This document shows positions 32,487 through 40,407 of a stretch of 50,772 nucleotides of DNA, piece after piece. The stretch is from assembly GCA_029261965.1 (NCBI GenBank), contig JAJDAH010000098.1, positions 1 to 50,772 on the forward strand, read 5' to 3'. Below the pieces are notes generated by a model, which was not told where the DNA came from, ran no database searches, and was given only the letters and a program-made list of their open reading frames with translations. Position numbers and translations under genes: made by a program. The stretch comes from Polyangiaceae bacterium (GTDB lineage Bacteria > Myxococcota_A > Polyangia > Polyangiales > Polyangiaceae). Within the stretch, counting starts at the first letter, position 1; each line of letters begins with the position of its first letter.

Positions 32487-33960
32487 TTTTCTAGGCGCCG
32501 CGAGTCTCGGCGCCGCCGCGACCGCTCTCGGCGGGTGCGACTCGGTGCTCGGCGCCGTGAGTCGGCGGCTGGGTGCCGATGTGCCGGACCGGATCGTGGC
32601 GCCCTCGGGCCCCCAGATCGACGACACGCATCACCTACTCGACCGCGCGGCGTTCGGACCGTGGCCGGGGGACGTCGAGCGGGTCAAAAAGCTCGGGGCC
32701 GAGCGTTGGATAGACGAACAACTCGATCCCGAGAGCATCGGCGACGCGGCATGTCGGGTGCGCACGGCGGTCATCGATACGGTGCATCTACCCAGCAGCT
32801 TGCTTTTCGAGGTTCGACCAAAGTGGGTCGAGAAGCAGCTCGTGACCCATACGCTGCTCCAGGCGATCTACTCGAAGCGTCAGCTGAAAGAAGTGATGGT
32901 CAGCTTCTGGACGGATCACTTCAACATCGCCATCGGCAAGTCGCTCTGCCGGCACCTCAAGACCGGCGACGACCGCGACGTCATTCGGCAGAACGCGCTC
33001 GGGAGCTTCCGGCGGCTGCTCGGAGCGAGCGCCAAGAGCGCCGCGATGCTCGTGTACCTCGACGGTCGAGACAACAAGAAGAGCGAGCCCGAAGATCGCC
33101 CGAACGAGAACTACGCACGAGAGCTGCTCGAGCTACACACTCTCGGCGTGCGCGGCGGCTACACTCAAAACGACGTGATGGAGGCTGCGCGGTGCCTCAC
33201 CGGGTGGGTCGTCCGAGAGAAATGGGCCCCGGGCACCGTCGAGTTCGACGCCAAGCGCCACGATGACGGTAAAAAAATCGTGCTCGGCAAAACCATCGCG
33301 GCCGGAGGCGGAGCAAAAGACGTCGACTCGCTGTTGGACGTGCTCGTGGCGCACCCGGCCTGTGGGCGATTCCTCGCGCAGAAGCTCTGCCGATTTTTTG
33401 TTGCCGACGACCCCCCACGAGCGCTCGTCGAACGGGTGGCGGCTGCGTTCGAAAGCTCGGGCGGCGACATTCCGACGCTTCTGCGGACGATATTGACGTC
33501 GGTGGAGTTCCGCGGCTCGAAAGGACAGAAGCTCAAGAGGCCGTTTCGCTACGTGGTTTCGTCGCTTCGCGCTCTCGGCGCGGATGCACACGCCCGAGGG
33601 GAGCTCCAACGATACCTCGAACGGATGGGGCACAAACCATTCCAATACCCGACCCCCGACGGCTACCCGAACGTGGCCGGCGAATGGCTCGCCACCATGC
33701 TCTGGCGATGGAACTTCGCGCTCGCGCTCGCCGAGGGTCGGTTGGGGGACGCGAAGATCGACGTCGACGAGTTGCTCGACGCGCTCGGGGCCGACAAGAA
33801 AAACCCGGTGACGCCGGTCATGCGTCACCTGCTCGGCCGTGATCCGACCCCGGCGGAGCGCGAGGCGCTCGAAGCGTACCTGGCGTCCGAACCGGGACAG
33901 CGCCAACCGCGCCGGGCACTAGCGCTCGCCCTCGCTTCCCCGGCATTTCAGAGGCACTGA
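32470..33960 (+). CDS. DUF1800 family protein with Tat/lipoprotein signal
   Basis: 496 residues from a GTG at 32470 inside the previous gene. The N-terminus has a twin-Arg motif (SRRDFLGAASLG) and then a lipobox (ALGGC), so it may be exported folded and lipidated. DUF1800 features are clear: HHLLDRAAFGPWPGDVERVK, QLVTHTLLQAIYSKRQLKEV, VSFWTDHFNIAIGK, NENYARELLELHTLGV and GGYTQNDVMEAARCLTGWVV. Proteins of this family nearly always pair with DUF1501 proteins; their biochemical role is not established. The next gene is DUF1501 with a one-base overlap (TGATG), so the pair is strictly coupled. Confidence 0.9.
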   Translation: MPSRRDFLGAASLGAAATALGGCDSVLGAVSRRLGADVPDRIVAPSGPQIDDTHHLLDRAAFGPWPGDVERVKKLGAERWIDEQLDPESIGDAACRVRTAVIDTVHLPSSLLFEVRPKWVEKQLVTHTLLQAIYSKRQLKEVMVSFWTDHFNIAIGKSLCRHLKTGDDRDVIRQNALGSFRRLLGASAKSAAMLVYLDGRDNKKSEPEDRPNENYARELLELHTLGVRGGYTQNDVMEAARCLTGWVVREKWAPGTVEFDAKRHDDGKKIVLGKTIAAGGGAKDVDSLLDVLVAHPACGRFLAQKLCRFFVADDPPRALVERVAAAFESSGGDIPTLLRTILTSVEFRGSKGQKLKRPFRYVVSSLRALGADAHARGELQRYLERMGHKPFQYPTPDGYPNVAGEWLATMLWRWNFALALAEGRLGDAKIDVDELLDALGADKKNPVTPVMRHLLGRDPTPAEREALEAYLASEPGQRQPRRALALALASPAFQRH

Positions 33961-35165
33961 TGGGCAAGCGCCGCGAAAAAGAAACGACCCGCCGGCAGTT
34001 CCTCCGGCTCGGCGACGGTAAGAAGAAAGACGTCGTCGTCGTCGTTTTTCTCCGCGGCGCGGCGGATGGCCTGAACCTCGTCGTCCCGCACGCCGAGCCC
34101 AGGTACTACGAGCTTCGGCCCACGCTCGCGGTTCCGCGGCCCGACGACACGAGCGCGGACGACAGCGAGCGAGGTATCGCGCTCGACGACCGATTCAGCT
34201 TTCATCCGTTGCTCTCGCCGCTGCTTCCTTCGTTTCGTGCCGGGGAGCTCGCTGTCGTGCACGCCGTCGGTTCGGACGATCAGACTCGCTCTCACTTCGA
34301 GGCGCAGGATCGCATGGAGCACGCCGGACGCACCGAGGGATCCGAGAGCAGCGGATGGCTCGCACGCTACCTGCGCCAGAGCGGAAGAAAGTCCGGGCTG
34401 TCGTCCGCGGCGATCGGCACCCAGTTGCCCGAGTCGCTCCGCGGTGCGCCGGCGGTGTCCGTTCTTCAGACCCTCGACGACTACCGCTTGGGAAAGGAGC
34501 GAGATCCAGAGCTCGAACGCGCCCTGCGTGCGCTCTATGCCCCCGCGCCCGCCCCCGGGGACGCGCTCGCGCCCGGGGACGCGCTCGCGTCCGCCGGTGT
34601 CGACGCTCTCGGAACTCTCGCGCGGCTCGAGGCCCTCGGCGTCGCGGGCGAGGGCCACCGGGCGGCGTATCGTGACGACAACTTCGCCCGAGGTCTTCGG
34701 GAAGTCGCCCGACTGATTCACGCCGACGTCGGGTTGGAAGCGGCGTCGGTGGATCTCGGCGATTGGGATACGCACTTCGTGCAGGCGAATCTTTTTCCGA
34801 GCAACGTATCCACCCTCGCGCACGGGCTCGCCGCTTTCCGCGAAGATTTGGGCGACACGATGCAACGGGTCACCGTCGTGGTGATGACCGAATTCGGGCG
34901 GCGGGCCTACGAGAACAGCTCGCTCGGCACCGACCACGGCCGCGCCGGCGTGATGTTTCTGATGGGCGGCGCCGTGCACGGTGGCCGGGTAATCACCGAC
35001 TGGCCGGGGCTCGCGGAGGACCAGCTCGAACAACCGGGGGATCTCGCGGTGACCATCGACTATCGCGACGTGCTGGCCGAGCTCGTCGAACGGCGCCTCG
35101 GGGCGGATTCGAGCACGATCTTCCCCGGTCACGAGGCCACGGACCGGGGCGTCTTTCGGAAGTAG
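33960..35165 (+). CDS. DUF1501 family protein
   Basis: 401 residues from the ATG at 33960 that overlaps the DUF1800 stop. The N-terminus has TTRRQFLRLG, a Tat-like twin Arg without a clear hydrophobic core, and then goes straight into VVVVFLRGAADGLNLVVPHA, the DUF1501 start. AVHAVGSDDQTRSHFEAQDR, DLGDWDTHFVQANLF, VVMTEFGRRAYENSSLGTDH and GRAGVMFLMGGAVHGGRV fit an alkaline-phosphatase/sulfatase-like metal site (Asp, His, Thr-Glu-Phe-Gly-Arg). A hydrolase fold is implied, but no substrate is known. An 18-bp tandem duplication (34554-34589) adds one PGDALA unit in a loop. Confidence 0.9.
   Translation: MGKRREKETTRRQFLRLGDGKKKDVVVVVFLRGAADGLNLVVPHAEPRYYELRPTLAVPRPDDTSADDSERGIALDDRFSFHPLLSPLLPSFRAGELAVVHAVGSDDQTRSHFEAQDRMEHAGRTEGSESSGWLARYLRQSGRKSGLSSAAIGTQLPESLRGAPAVSVLQTLDDYRLGKERDPELERALRALYAPAPAPGDALAPGDALASAGVDALGTLARLEALGVAGEGHRAAYRDDNFARGLREVARLIHADVGLEAASVDLGDWDTHFVQANLFPSNVSTLAHGLAAFREDLGDTMQRVTVVVMTEFGRRAYENSSLGTDHGRAGVMFLMGGAVHGGRVITDWPGLAEDQLEQPGDLAVTIDYRDVLAELVERRLGADSSTIFPGHEATDRGVFRK
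34554..34589 (+). repeat. 18-bp tandem duplication inside the DUF1501 gene
   Basis: Two identical copies of CCCGGGGACGCGCTCGCG, in frame, encode PGDALA twice in an Ala/Pro loop. Perfect identity means it is recent. Confidence 0.9.
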
Positions 35166-35174
35166 ACTGCGCTC

Positions 35175-36083
35175 ATGCGCCGATGGCCGCTCCTGTGCGC
35201 GCTCGCGTTCGTGGCGTGCGACGCGGAGCCGACCGTGCGCCCTACCTCTCCGCCAGTCCTTCCTCCGACGAAGGAAGCCCCCGTTCGAACGCGACCGAAC
35301 GCTTCGCCGGATGCCGCCCTTCCGCCCGGGGATACCCTTCCGCCGCTCGTGCAGGAGCCAATCACGGCTCGGTGCAAGAATCTCGATGACCCGAAAAAGA
35401 AGCAGGTAGCGGCGAAGCTCGACGCTGGTCCTTTTCGTGTGCCGGAAGCCCACGACTCCCGCATCCGCGGCGTGGACGTCGGCTCGAAGGCCCCGTGGCG
35501 AGACATTCGCCAGGCGGGCTTCCGGTTTGCGTACGTGCAAGCCGCGTATGGAATCGCCAAGAACGAAGACTTCGAAAGCAACTGGCGCATGGCCAAGGAG
35601 TGCGGGGTGCTCCGAGGCGCGTACCACTTCGTCACTCCAAAAAGAGATCCAAAGGCACAGGCGCGCGTGTTCGCGGAGCTACTTCGAGACGACCCGGGCG
35701 AGCTGCCTCCGTCCGTCGACATCGAGCGCCCGGTCGAGTGCAAAAAAGACGAGTGCTGCGAGCTGACTTGCGCCGAGTGGATCGCGCTCGTCGACGTCTG
35801 GGTGGCTCACGTGGATCGGGCCCTAGGGAGAAAGGCGCTCGTCTACACCATCGAGCCGCATTGGAACCAGTGCCTGTGCGGCACCGAGCGATTCGACGAC
35901 CGTGCGCTGTGGCTCGCCGGTTGGCCGAAGTTCGATTTCCCCGCGAACCTGCGTTTCGGGGGCTGGAAGAAGTGGACGTTCTACCAGCACGCCGGCAACG
36001 TTCGTTTGTCCGGCACGGTGGTCGATCTGAACTTGTTTCGAGGCACCGAGTCGGATCTCGGTGCCCTTGCGGCGCCGCAGTAG
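35175..36083 (+). CDS. Lipoprotein GH25 lysozyme (muramidase)
   Basis: 302 residues. The signal MRRWPLLCALAFVAC ends in a lipobox. A Pro/Thr-rich linker follows, then a GH25 domain from about residue 90. First conserved Asp is in IRGVDVGSKAPWRDIRQAGF, FRFAYVQAAYGIAKNEDFES follows, and the catalytic Asp and Glu pair is in PPSVDIERPV. ALWLAGWP and the terminal VVDLNLF match the ends of the barrel. It should cut the MurNAc-GlcNAc bond, in remodelling or in prey-wall attack. A family-specific insertion with four Cys (VECKKDECCELTCAEW) is present. It begins 9 bp after the DUF1501 stop and could be co-transcribed with that pair. Confidence 0.85.
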   Translation: MRRWPLLCALAFVACDAEPTVRPTSPPVLPPTKEAPVRTRPNASPDAALPPGDTLPPLVQEPITARCKNLDDPKKKQVAAKLDAGPFRVPEAHDSRIRGVDVGSKAPWRDIRQAGFRFAYVQAAYGIAKNEDFESNWRMAKECGVLRGAYHFVTPKRDPKAQARVFAELLRDDPGELPPSVDIERPVECKKDECCELTCAEWIALVDVWVAHVDRALGRKALVYTIEPHWNQCLCGTERFDDRALWLAGWPKFDFPANLRFGGWKKWTFYQHAGNVRLSGTVVDLNLFRGTESDLGALAAPQ

Positions 36084-36197
36084 CCGCACCCTGACGAACG
36101 CTCCGCCCTTCGGCTTTTTTTTCCAAAGTTCGAGACATCGGGAACCCCGGCGCGTGGTCGCTGTCGGACCGAGGAAGACAGCGAGGTGTAAACGATC

Positions 36198-37589
36198 ATG
36201 CGACAGGAAACTCTCGCTCAGGCAGAGCCGACTCCGGGCCCCGCGGGTCAACTGACGTCGGTCATGCGCGCGGCGGTCCAGGCGGGCCCCAAGACTCTCC
36301 GCATCGGCGTGGCGAAGGAGGGGCGCGTCGTGGAAGAGCGTGTCGTTCGCGGCCCGGAGGATGTGACCGTCGGTCAGAGCGAACGAAGCCAGTTCGTGGT
36401 CCGGGCAGCGCAATTGCCTGGCAGCTTTCGGCTCTTTCAGCGAAGCGGACGCCGCTACTATCTCTGTTTCACCGAGCAGATGGTCGGCCGGGTCGCGCTC
36501 GTGGACGGCGTGGTGGACCTGCACCGGTTGAAGGGCAAGGTCGAACGCACCGCCGGCGGCGTGTTCCGCGTTCCTCTCGACGAGTCGTCACGCGGCAAGG
36601 TCGTCATCGGCGATACGACATTCCTCTTTCAATTCGTCGACCTGCCGCCCAGTCAGCCCAAGGCTCAGCTGCCCGCCTCGATGACCCGTGGTGCGGTCGG
36701 CGTGGATTGGCCCACGACCGTCATCGCGGCGGCCTCGTTCATGCTCCACTTTCTCGCTCTCGGGGCGGCGTACTCGGACTGGCTCGATCCCATCATCGAC
36801 CAGAACGTGAACGTCGTCGGGATTGTCGACAGCTTGCCGCGGCTACCGGTTGCGCCGATCGAAACTCCTGAAGAGGGCGTGGACCCGAAACCCTCGACGG
36901 AAGACGCTCCGGCGGCGACGGACGCTCCACCGTCGGCATCGCCCGCCCCGAGCGGCGCGACGCCCGAGCGCATGGCGCCCTCGGCATCGCCGCGCGCCGA
37001 GCTCGAAAAGCTCGGCATCGACATGCTGCGCGCGCTCGCACCGGGTGATGGAATTCGCAAGCTCGAGCGCAGCGAGGTCCCAATGGGCACGCTCGACGAT
37101 GTGGCGCGCCGGAACAATCGCGTTTCGAGCGACAGGGGGCTCGAGCTCGATTCGAGCTCCGGCCCGATCCGCGTCGGGCGTGACAGGACGGCGCTGGCGG
37201 ATCTCGGCAATCGGTCGCGAGGCGACCGCTCGCGCGGCGAGAAACAGGTCGTGGATGCTCCGCGTCCGAAGCCGGGGACCGCTGTGGGCGGTCCGAGCGT
37301 GACCGGGGTCGTGCCGGGCGCCGAAGGGGTCATCGCATCGCTTCGTGGACGGTTCCGCGCTTGTTACAACCGCGAGCTGGCGACGAATCCAGACGCGCGC
37401 GGCACCGTGCGCCTCACCATCCGGGTTGGTACGGACGGAAGCGTGCACGGCGTTTCGGCTCATCAAACGGGCACGCTCGGATCGACGGGGGCTTGCGTGC
37501 AGAGCGCGGCGCGATCGGCGCGATTCCGTGAGCCTGTCGGTGGCAGCGCGGCCGTGGTCGTGCCGGTGAGCTTCTTCCCTCAGCGCTGA
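36198..37589 (+). CDS. FHA-like/TonB-like membrane protein, AgmX/PglI/GltG type
   Basis: 463 residues. The cytoplasmic N-terminal domain (about 31-150) reads KTLRIGVAKEGRVVEERVVR, EDVTVGQSERSQFVVRA and RRYYLCFTEQMVGRVALVDG, an FHA-like fold of the kind found in myxobacterial gliding proteins. One membrane span is at about 172-192 (PTTVIAAASFMLHFLALGAA). A Pro/Ala/Ser periplasmic region follows, and the last 90 residues form a TonB-like AgmX/PglI domain (IASLRGRFRACYNRELATNP, GTVRLTIRVGTDGSVHGVSA, VVPVSFF). Such proteins carry force or signal from the inner membrane to the outer membrane in gliding. No other glt genes are adjacent, so it is a paralog candidate and not a proven GltG. Confidence 0.8.
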   Translation: MRQETLAQAEPTPGPAGQLTSVMRAAVQAGPKTLRIGVAKEGRVVEERVVRGPEDVTVGQSERSQFVVRAAQLPGSFRLFQRSGRRYYLCFTEQMVGRVALVDGVVDLHRLKGKVERTAGGVFRVPLDESSRGKVVIGDTTFLFQFVDLPPSQPKAQLPASMTRGAVGVDWPTTVIAAASFMLHFLALGAAYSDWLDPIIDQNVNVVGIVDSLPRLPVAPIETPEEGVDPKPSTEDAPAATDAPPSASPAPSGATPERMAPSASPRAELEKLGIDMLRALAPGDGIRKLERSEVPMGTLDDVARRNNRVSSDRGLELDSSSGPIRVGRDRTALADLGNRSRGDRSRGEKQVVDAPRPKPGTAVGGPSVTGVVPGAEGVIASLRGRFRACYNRELATNPDARGTVRLTIRVGTDGSVHGVSAHQTGTLGSTGACVQSAARSARFREPVGGSAAVVVPVSFFPQR

Positions 37590-37660
37590 ATTCCGCAGGC
37601 GTTTGCTCGGAGCCCGGCGGAAGAGCTGGCGCTCGGGCCACCTTCCGCATACCGTAAAAG

Positions 37661-37681
37661 GTGGCGTGAGAGGCGCCACCA
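37661..37681 (+). promoter_or_regulatory. 5'-leader hairpin before the FHA-GGDEF gene
   Basis: GGTGGCG-TGAGAGG-CGCCACC is a perfect 7-bp stem with a 7-base loop. It ends 7 bp before the GTG start and directly touches the purine-rich ribosome site AGAGGG. Folding could hide or present the site, so translational control is possible. No known riboswitch was recognised. Confidence 0.4.
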
Positions 37682-37688
37682 GAGGGCC

Positions 37689-38624
37689 GTGGCCAGCGAC
37701 GACGACTTGCACCACTTCGAGGACGATACCGGCGAAGCCACGGCGGTCATCAACATCGACGACGTCAAGGCGGCCGCCGCGAAGATCCGCAAGGACCGGC
37801 GAATGCTCATCCGCATGGATGGCACCAGCGTCGGTCAGGTGGTGTCGCTCGGGGACAAGGTCTGCACTCTCGGTCGGCTCTCGAGCTCGGACGTCTGGCT
37901 CAACGACGACGGCATCAGTCGACGGCACGCGCGGGTCTACTTCGCCGAAGGCGTTCACGTGGTCGAGGACAACGACTCGGCCAACGGCACCTACGTTCAA
38001 GGGCAAAAAATCAACGGGCGCCGCACGCTCCGCGATGGGGACGTCGTCCAGTTCGGTCCGACGGTGATTTTTCGTTATTCGGTCACGGATTCGGACGAGG
38101 AGCAGATGCTCCGCCAGCTCTACGAAGCCGCGGTCCGCGATCCGCTGACCAACGTCTTCAACCGCGAGCACTTCGAAGAACGCATGAAGGTAGAGGTCTC
38201 CTACGCGAAGCGCCACAAGACGGACGTCGCGCTCGTCATGTTCGACGTCGACCACTTCAAGAACGTCAACGATACCTACGGTCATCAAGCCGGGGACGCC
38301 GTGCTCATCAAGATCGCCGAGCTGGCGAGCGCGGGGCTCCGGACCGAGGATGTCGTCGCGCGGTATGGCGGCGAAGAATTTGCTGTCATCCTTCGAGGCA
38401 TCGATCTCGAAGGAGCGGTGCGGGTGGGCGAAAGACTCCGGGTCAGGGTCGCGGCCAAACCCATCGAGGGCAGCGGCCACCAGGTTGCCGTCACCGTGAG
38501 CTGCGGTTGTGCCGTATTGACCGAGTGCCCGGAGCAATCGGTCACGGCGCTCGTCGCAATCGCCGACCGACGCCTGTACGCCGCGAAGCGCGGCGGGCGC
38601 AATCAGGTCGTCTCGATCGACTGA
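37689..38624 (+). CDS. FHA-domain diguanylate cyclase (GGDEF)
   Basis: 311 residues from a GTG at 37689. An FHA domain (about 38-125) has VCTLGRLSSSDVWLNDDGIS, RRHARVYF and NDSANGTYVQGQKINGRRT, with the phosphothreonine-binding Arg, Ser-Arg-His and Asn-Gly. The GGDEF domain (about 140-311) has DPLTNVFNREHFEER, VMFDVDHFKNVNDTYGHQAG and the active site YGGEEF. The inhibitory RxxD site (RTED) lies the correct distance before it. It should make c-di-GMP in response to binding of a phosphorylated partner, as with FHA-GGDEF cyclases of predatory bacteria. It lies 99 bp after the GltG-like gene and may belong to the same surface-motility theme. Confidence 0.92.
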   Translation: MASDDDLHHFEDDTGEATAVINIDDVKAAAAKIRKDRRMLIRMDGTSVGQVVSLGDKVCTLGRLSSSDVWLNDDGISRRHARVYFAEGVHVVEDNDSANGTYVQGQKINGRRTLRDGDVVQFGPTVIFRYSVTDSDEEQMLRQLYEAAVRDPLTNVFNREHFEERMKVEVSYAKRHKTDVALVMFDVDHFKNVNDTYGHQAGDAVLIKIAELASAGLRTEDVVARYGGEEFAVILRGIDLEGAVRVGERLRVRVAAKPIEGSGHQVAVTVSCGCAVLTECPEQSVTALVAIADRRLYAAKRGGRNQVVSID

Positions 38625-38668
38625 CTCGCGGCCAACCAGAGCGCGAGACCGCCGGCGACTGAAGGCCG

Positions 38669-39229
38669 CTATCCGCTCCGTATGAGCTTCGAGCGGTAGT
38701 GTTTCATCTCGGAAATCGACTCGCGAATGTCGAAAAGCGCGTCGTGTGCGCCGTCTTTCGGCTTGCTGTACTCGGCTTCGCGACGCCAGGTTTGAGCGAC
38801 GAGCTTGAGCGATGTGACGTCGAGCATCCGGTAGTGGAGGTAGCCGCCGAGAGCCGGCATGTATCGATCGATGAAACGGCGGTCGTAGCCAATGCTGTTT
38901 CCGGCAAGGATTGCGGGATAGGTGCACCAACCGGCGACGCGTTCGAGCAGGTCGCGCTCGGCGGCGACCACGTCGACGCGGCTCTCTTCGAGGCGCCCGA
39001 GTAATCCGGTCAGGGTGTGCATGTCGCGCACGAACGGCGTCATCTTGTCGAGCGCCGCTTTCGGCTGCCAGACGTCGCAGACGTATTCCTCGAGCGGGTC
39101 GAGGTCCTTGTTGGTGATGATGAGCGCGGCTTGAATGATGACGTTTTCTTCGGGATCGAGCCCGGTCATCTCGAAATCGAGCCAAGCGAGGTTTTCGGAG
39201 CTTTGCTTTCTGGCGACCTTCTTCGACAT
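38669..39229 (-). CDS. orn: Oligoribonuclease
   Basis: 186 residues, the normal Orn length. DEDDh exonuclease motifs are visible: NLAWLDFEMTGLDPE (Asp18, Glu20), AGNSIGYDRRFIDRYMP with the second Asp, and DGAHDALFDIRESI with His and Asp. LHYRMLDVTSLK is the usual dinucleotide-pocket motif. The enzyme degrades two- to five-base RNA to mononucleotides, including pGpG from c-di-GMP breakdown, which makes its place near a GGDEF gene interesting although the two converge. It diverges from the glycosyltransferase by 59 bp. Confidence 0.93.
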   Translation of the reverse strand: MSKKVARKQSSENLAWLDFEMTGLDPEENVIIQAALIITNKDLDPLEEYVCDVWQPKAALDKMTPFVRDMHTLTGLLGRLEESRVDVVAAERDLLERVAGWCTYPAILAGNSIGYDRRFIDRYMPALGGYLHYRMLDVTSLKLVAQTWRREAEYSKPKDGAHDALFDIRESISEMKHYRSKLIRSG

Positions 39230-39288
39230 CGGCGCCCAGCCTAGCAGGCGCCTCGACCCGTGACCTGGGCTGCGGCATCCTTCGCCGA

Positions 39289-40395
39289 ATGCGGATTCTT
39301 TACGGCGTCGTTGGAGAGGGCATGGGGCACGCGACCCGGAGTCGGGTGCTCATCGAGCACCTGGCGACCGCCGGTCACGAAATACGGGTGGTCGTCTCGG
39401 GGCGGGCTCACGGTTTTCTCGTCGACCGGCTCAGGCCGCATTCGAACGTCACCTTGCACGAGATCCACGGGCTCACTCTTCGGTACTTCGACAATCGTGT
39501 CGACCGCAGCGAGAGCTTGTTCGAAAATCTTCGCAAGGCGCCCAAGGGCATCAAGAAAAACGTCGAGGTCTACCGCAAGGTCGCCGAGGAAGGTTTCGAA
39601 GCCGAGTTGGTCATCAGCGATTTCGAGTCGTGGGCCGCGCTCTATGGGCTCAATCGCCGAGTTCCCGTCGTGAGCGTCGACAACATGCAGATCATCAACC
39701 GGTGCCGACACGACGAGGCCATCCGGAAGGCGGGCAGGCTCGACTATCGGTTGGCCAAGCTCGCGGTGAAAATGAAAATGCCCGGGGCGTATCACTATCT
39801 CGTATCGAGCTTCTTTTTTCCCGAGGTTCGGAAGAAGCGCACCACCCTCGTTCCGCCGATCCTTCGCCCGGAAATCCTCGCCGCAAAACGAGAGCCTGGT
39901 GAACATGTGCTCGTCTATCAAACCGCCGCGGGAAACGAGAGTCTGCTCGAAGCGCTGAAGAAACTCCCGTTCGAGTTCCGCGTGTATGGCATGGGAAGGG
40001 AAGGCAAAGATGCGAACGTCGAGCTTCGGCCCTTTTCCGAGACGGCCTTCGTGGACGATTTACGCACCGCTCGCGCCGTCATCGCCGGCGGAGGTTTTTC
40101 GCTGATGAGCGAGGCCGTCACTCTGCGTGTCCCGATGCTGAGCGTTCCGGTCGAGCAGCAGTTCGAGCAGCAATTGAACGCCGCCTATCTGCAACACTTG
40201 GGTTATGGCCGTCACGCGAAACGGCTCGAGCCCGAAGTGATGCTGGATTTCCTCGAGCACGTCGACGAGCACGCTCGCGCGCTGGAAAGCTACGAGCGCC
40301 GTGACAACTCGACGGTTCTCGCGTGCATCGACGAACTCGTGAAGCGGCGGGAAGCCGGCGAAAAGAGACCGTCGAAGCTCGACGCCGGGCGCTGA
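39289..40395 (+). CDS. MJ1255-type glycosyltransferase family protein
   Basis: 368 residues. The start MRILYGVVGEGMGHATRSRV has the Gly-rich loop of GT28/UDP-glycosyltransferase-like proteins. FEAELVISDFESWAALYGLN, VPVVSVDNMQIINRCRH and RAVIAGGGFSLMSEAVTLRV follow, then LSVPVEQQFEQQLNAAYLQH, a full match to the MJ1255/VC2487 pattern. These proteins have a GT-B fold and are usually annotated as putative glycosyltransferases without a known acceptor. No signal or membrane span is visible, so it acts in the cytosol or at the inner membrane face. Confidence 0.85.
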   Translation: MRILYGVVGEGMGHATRSRVLIEHLATAGHEIRVVVSGRAHGFLVDRLRPHSNVTLHEIHGLTLRYFDNRVDRSESLFENLRKAPKGIKKNVEVYRKVAEEGFEAELVISDFESWAALYGLNRRVPVVSVDNMQIINRCRHDEAIRKAGRLDYRLAKLAVKMKMPGAYHYLVSSFFFPEVRKKRTTLVPPILRPEILAAKREPGEHVLVYQTAAGNESLLEALKKLPFEFRVYGMGREGKDANVELRPFSETAFVDDLRTARAVIAGGGFSLMSEAVTLRVPMLSVPVEQQFEQQLNAAYLQHLGYGRHAKRLEPEVMLDFLEHVDEHARALESYERRDNSTVLACIDELVKRREAGEKRPSKLDAGR

Positions 40396-40407
40396 CGGGC
40401 GTGCCGC

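Noticed and set aside
33948-35627. 559-codon minus-strand frame over the DUF1501 and GH25 genes
   Set aside because: Shadow frame. The plus strand has conserved motifs, gene overlaps and ribosome sites; the minus frame has none.
36843-39278. 811-codon open frame on the minus strand across the GltG-like and FHA-GGDEF genes
   Set aside because: It is antisense to two genes with clear domains; long antisense frames are common in GC-rich DNA, and its residues are Arg/Ala/Asp-rich with no domain.
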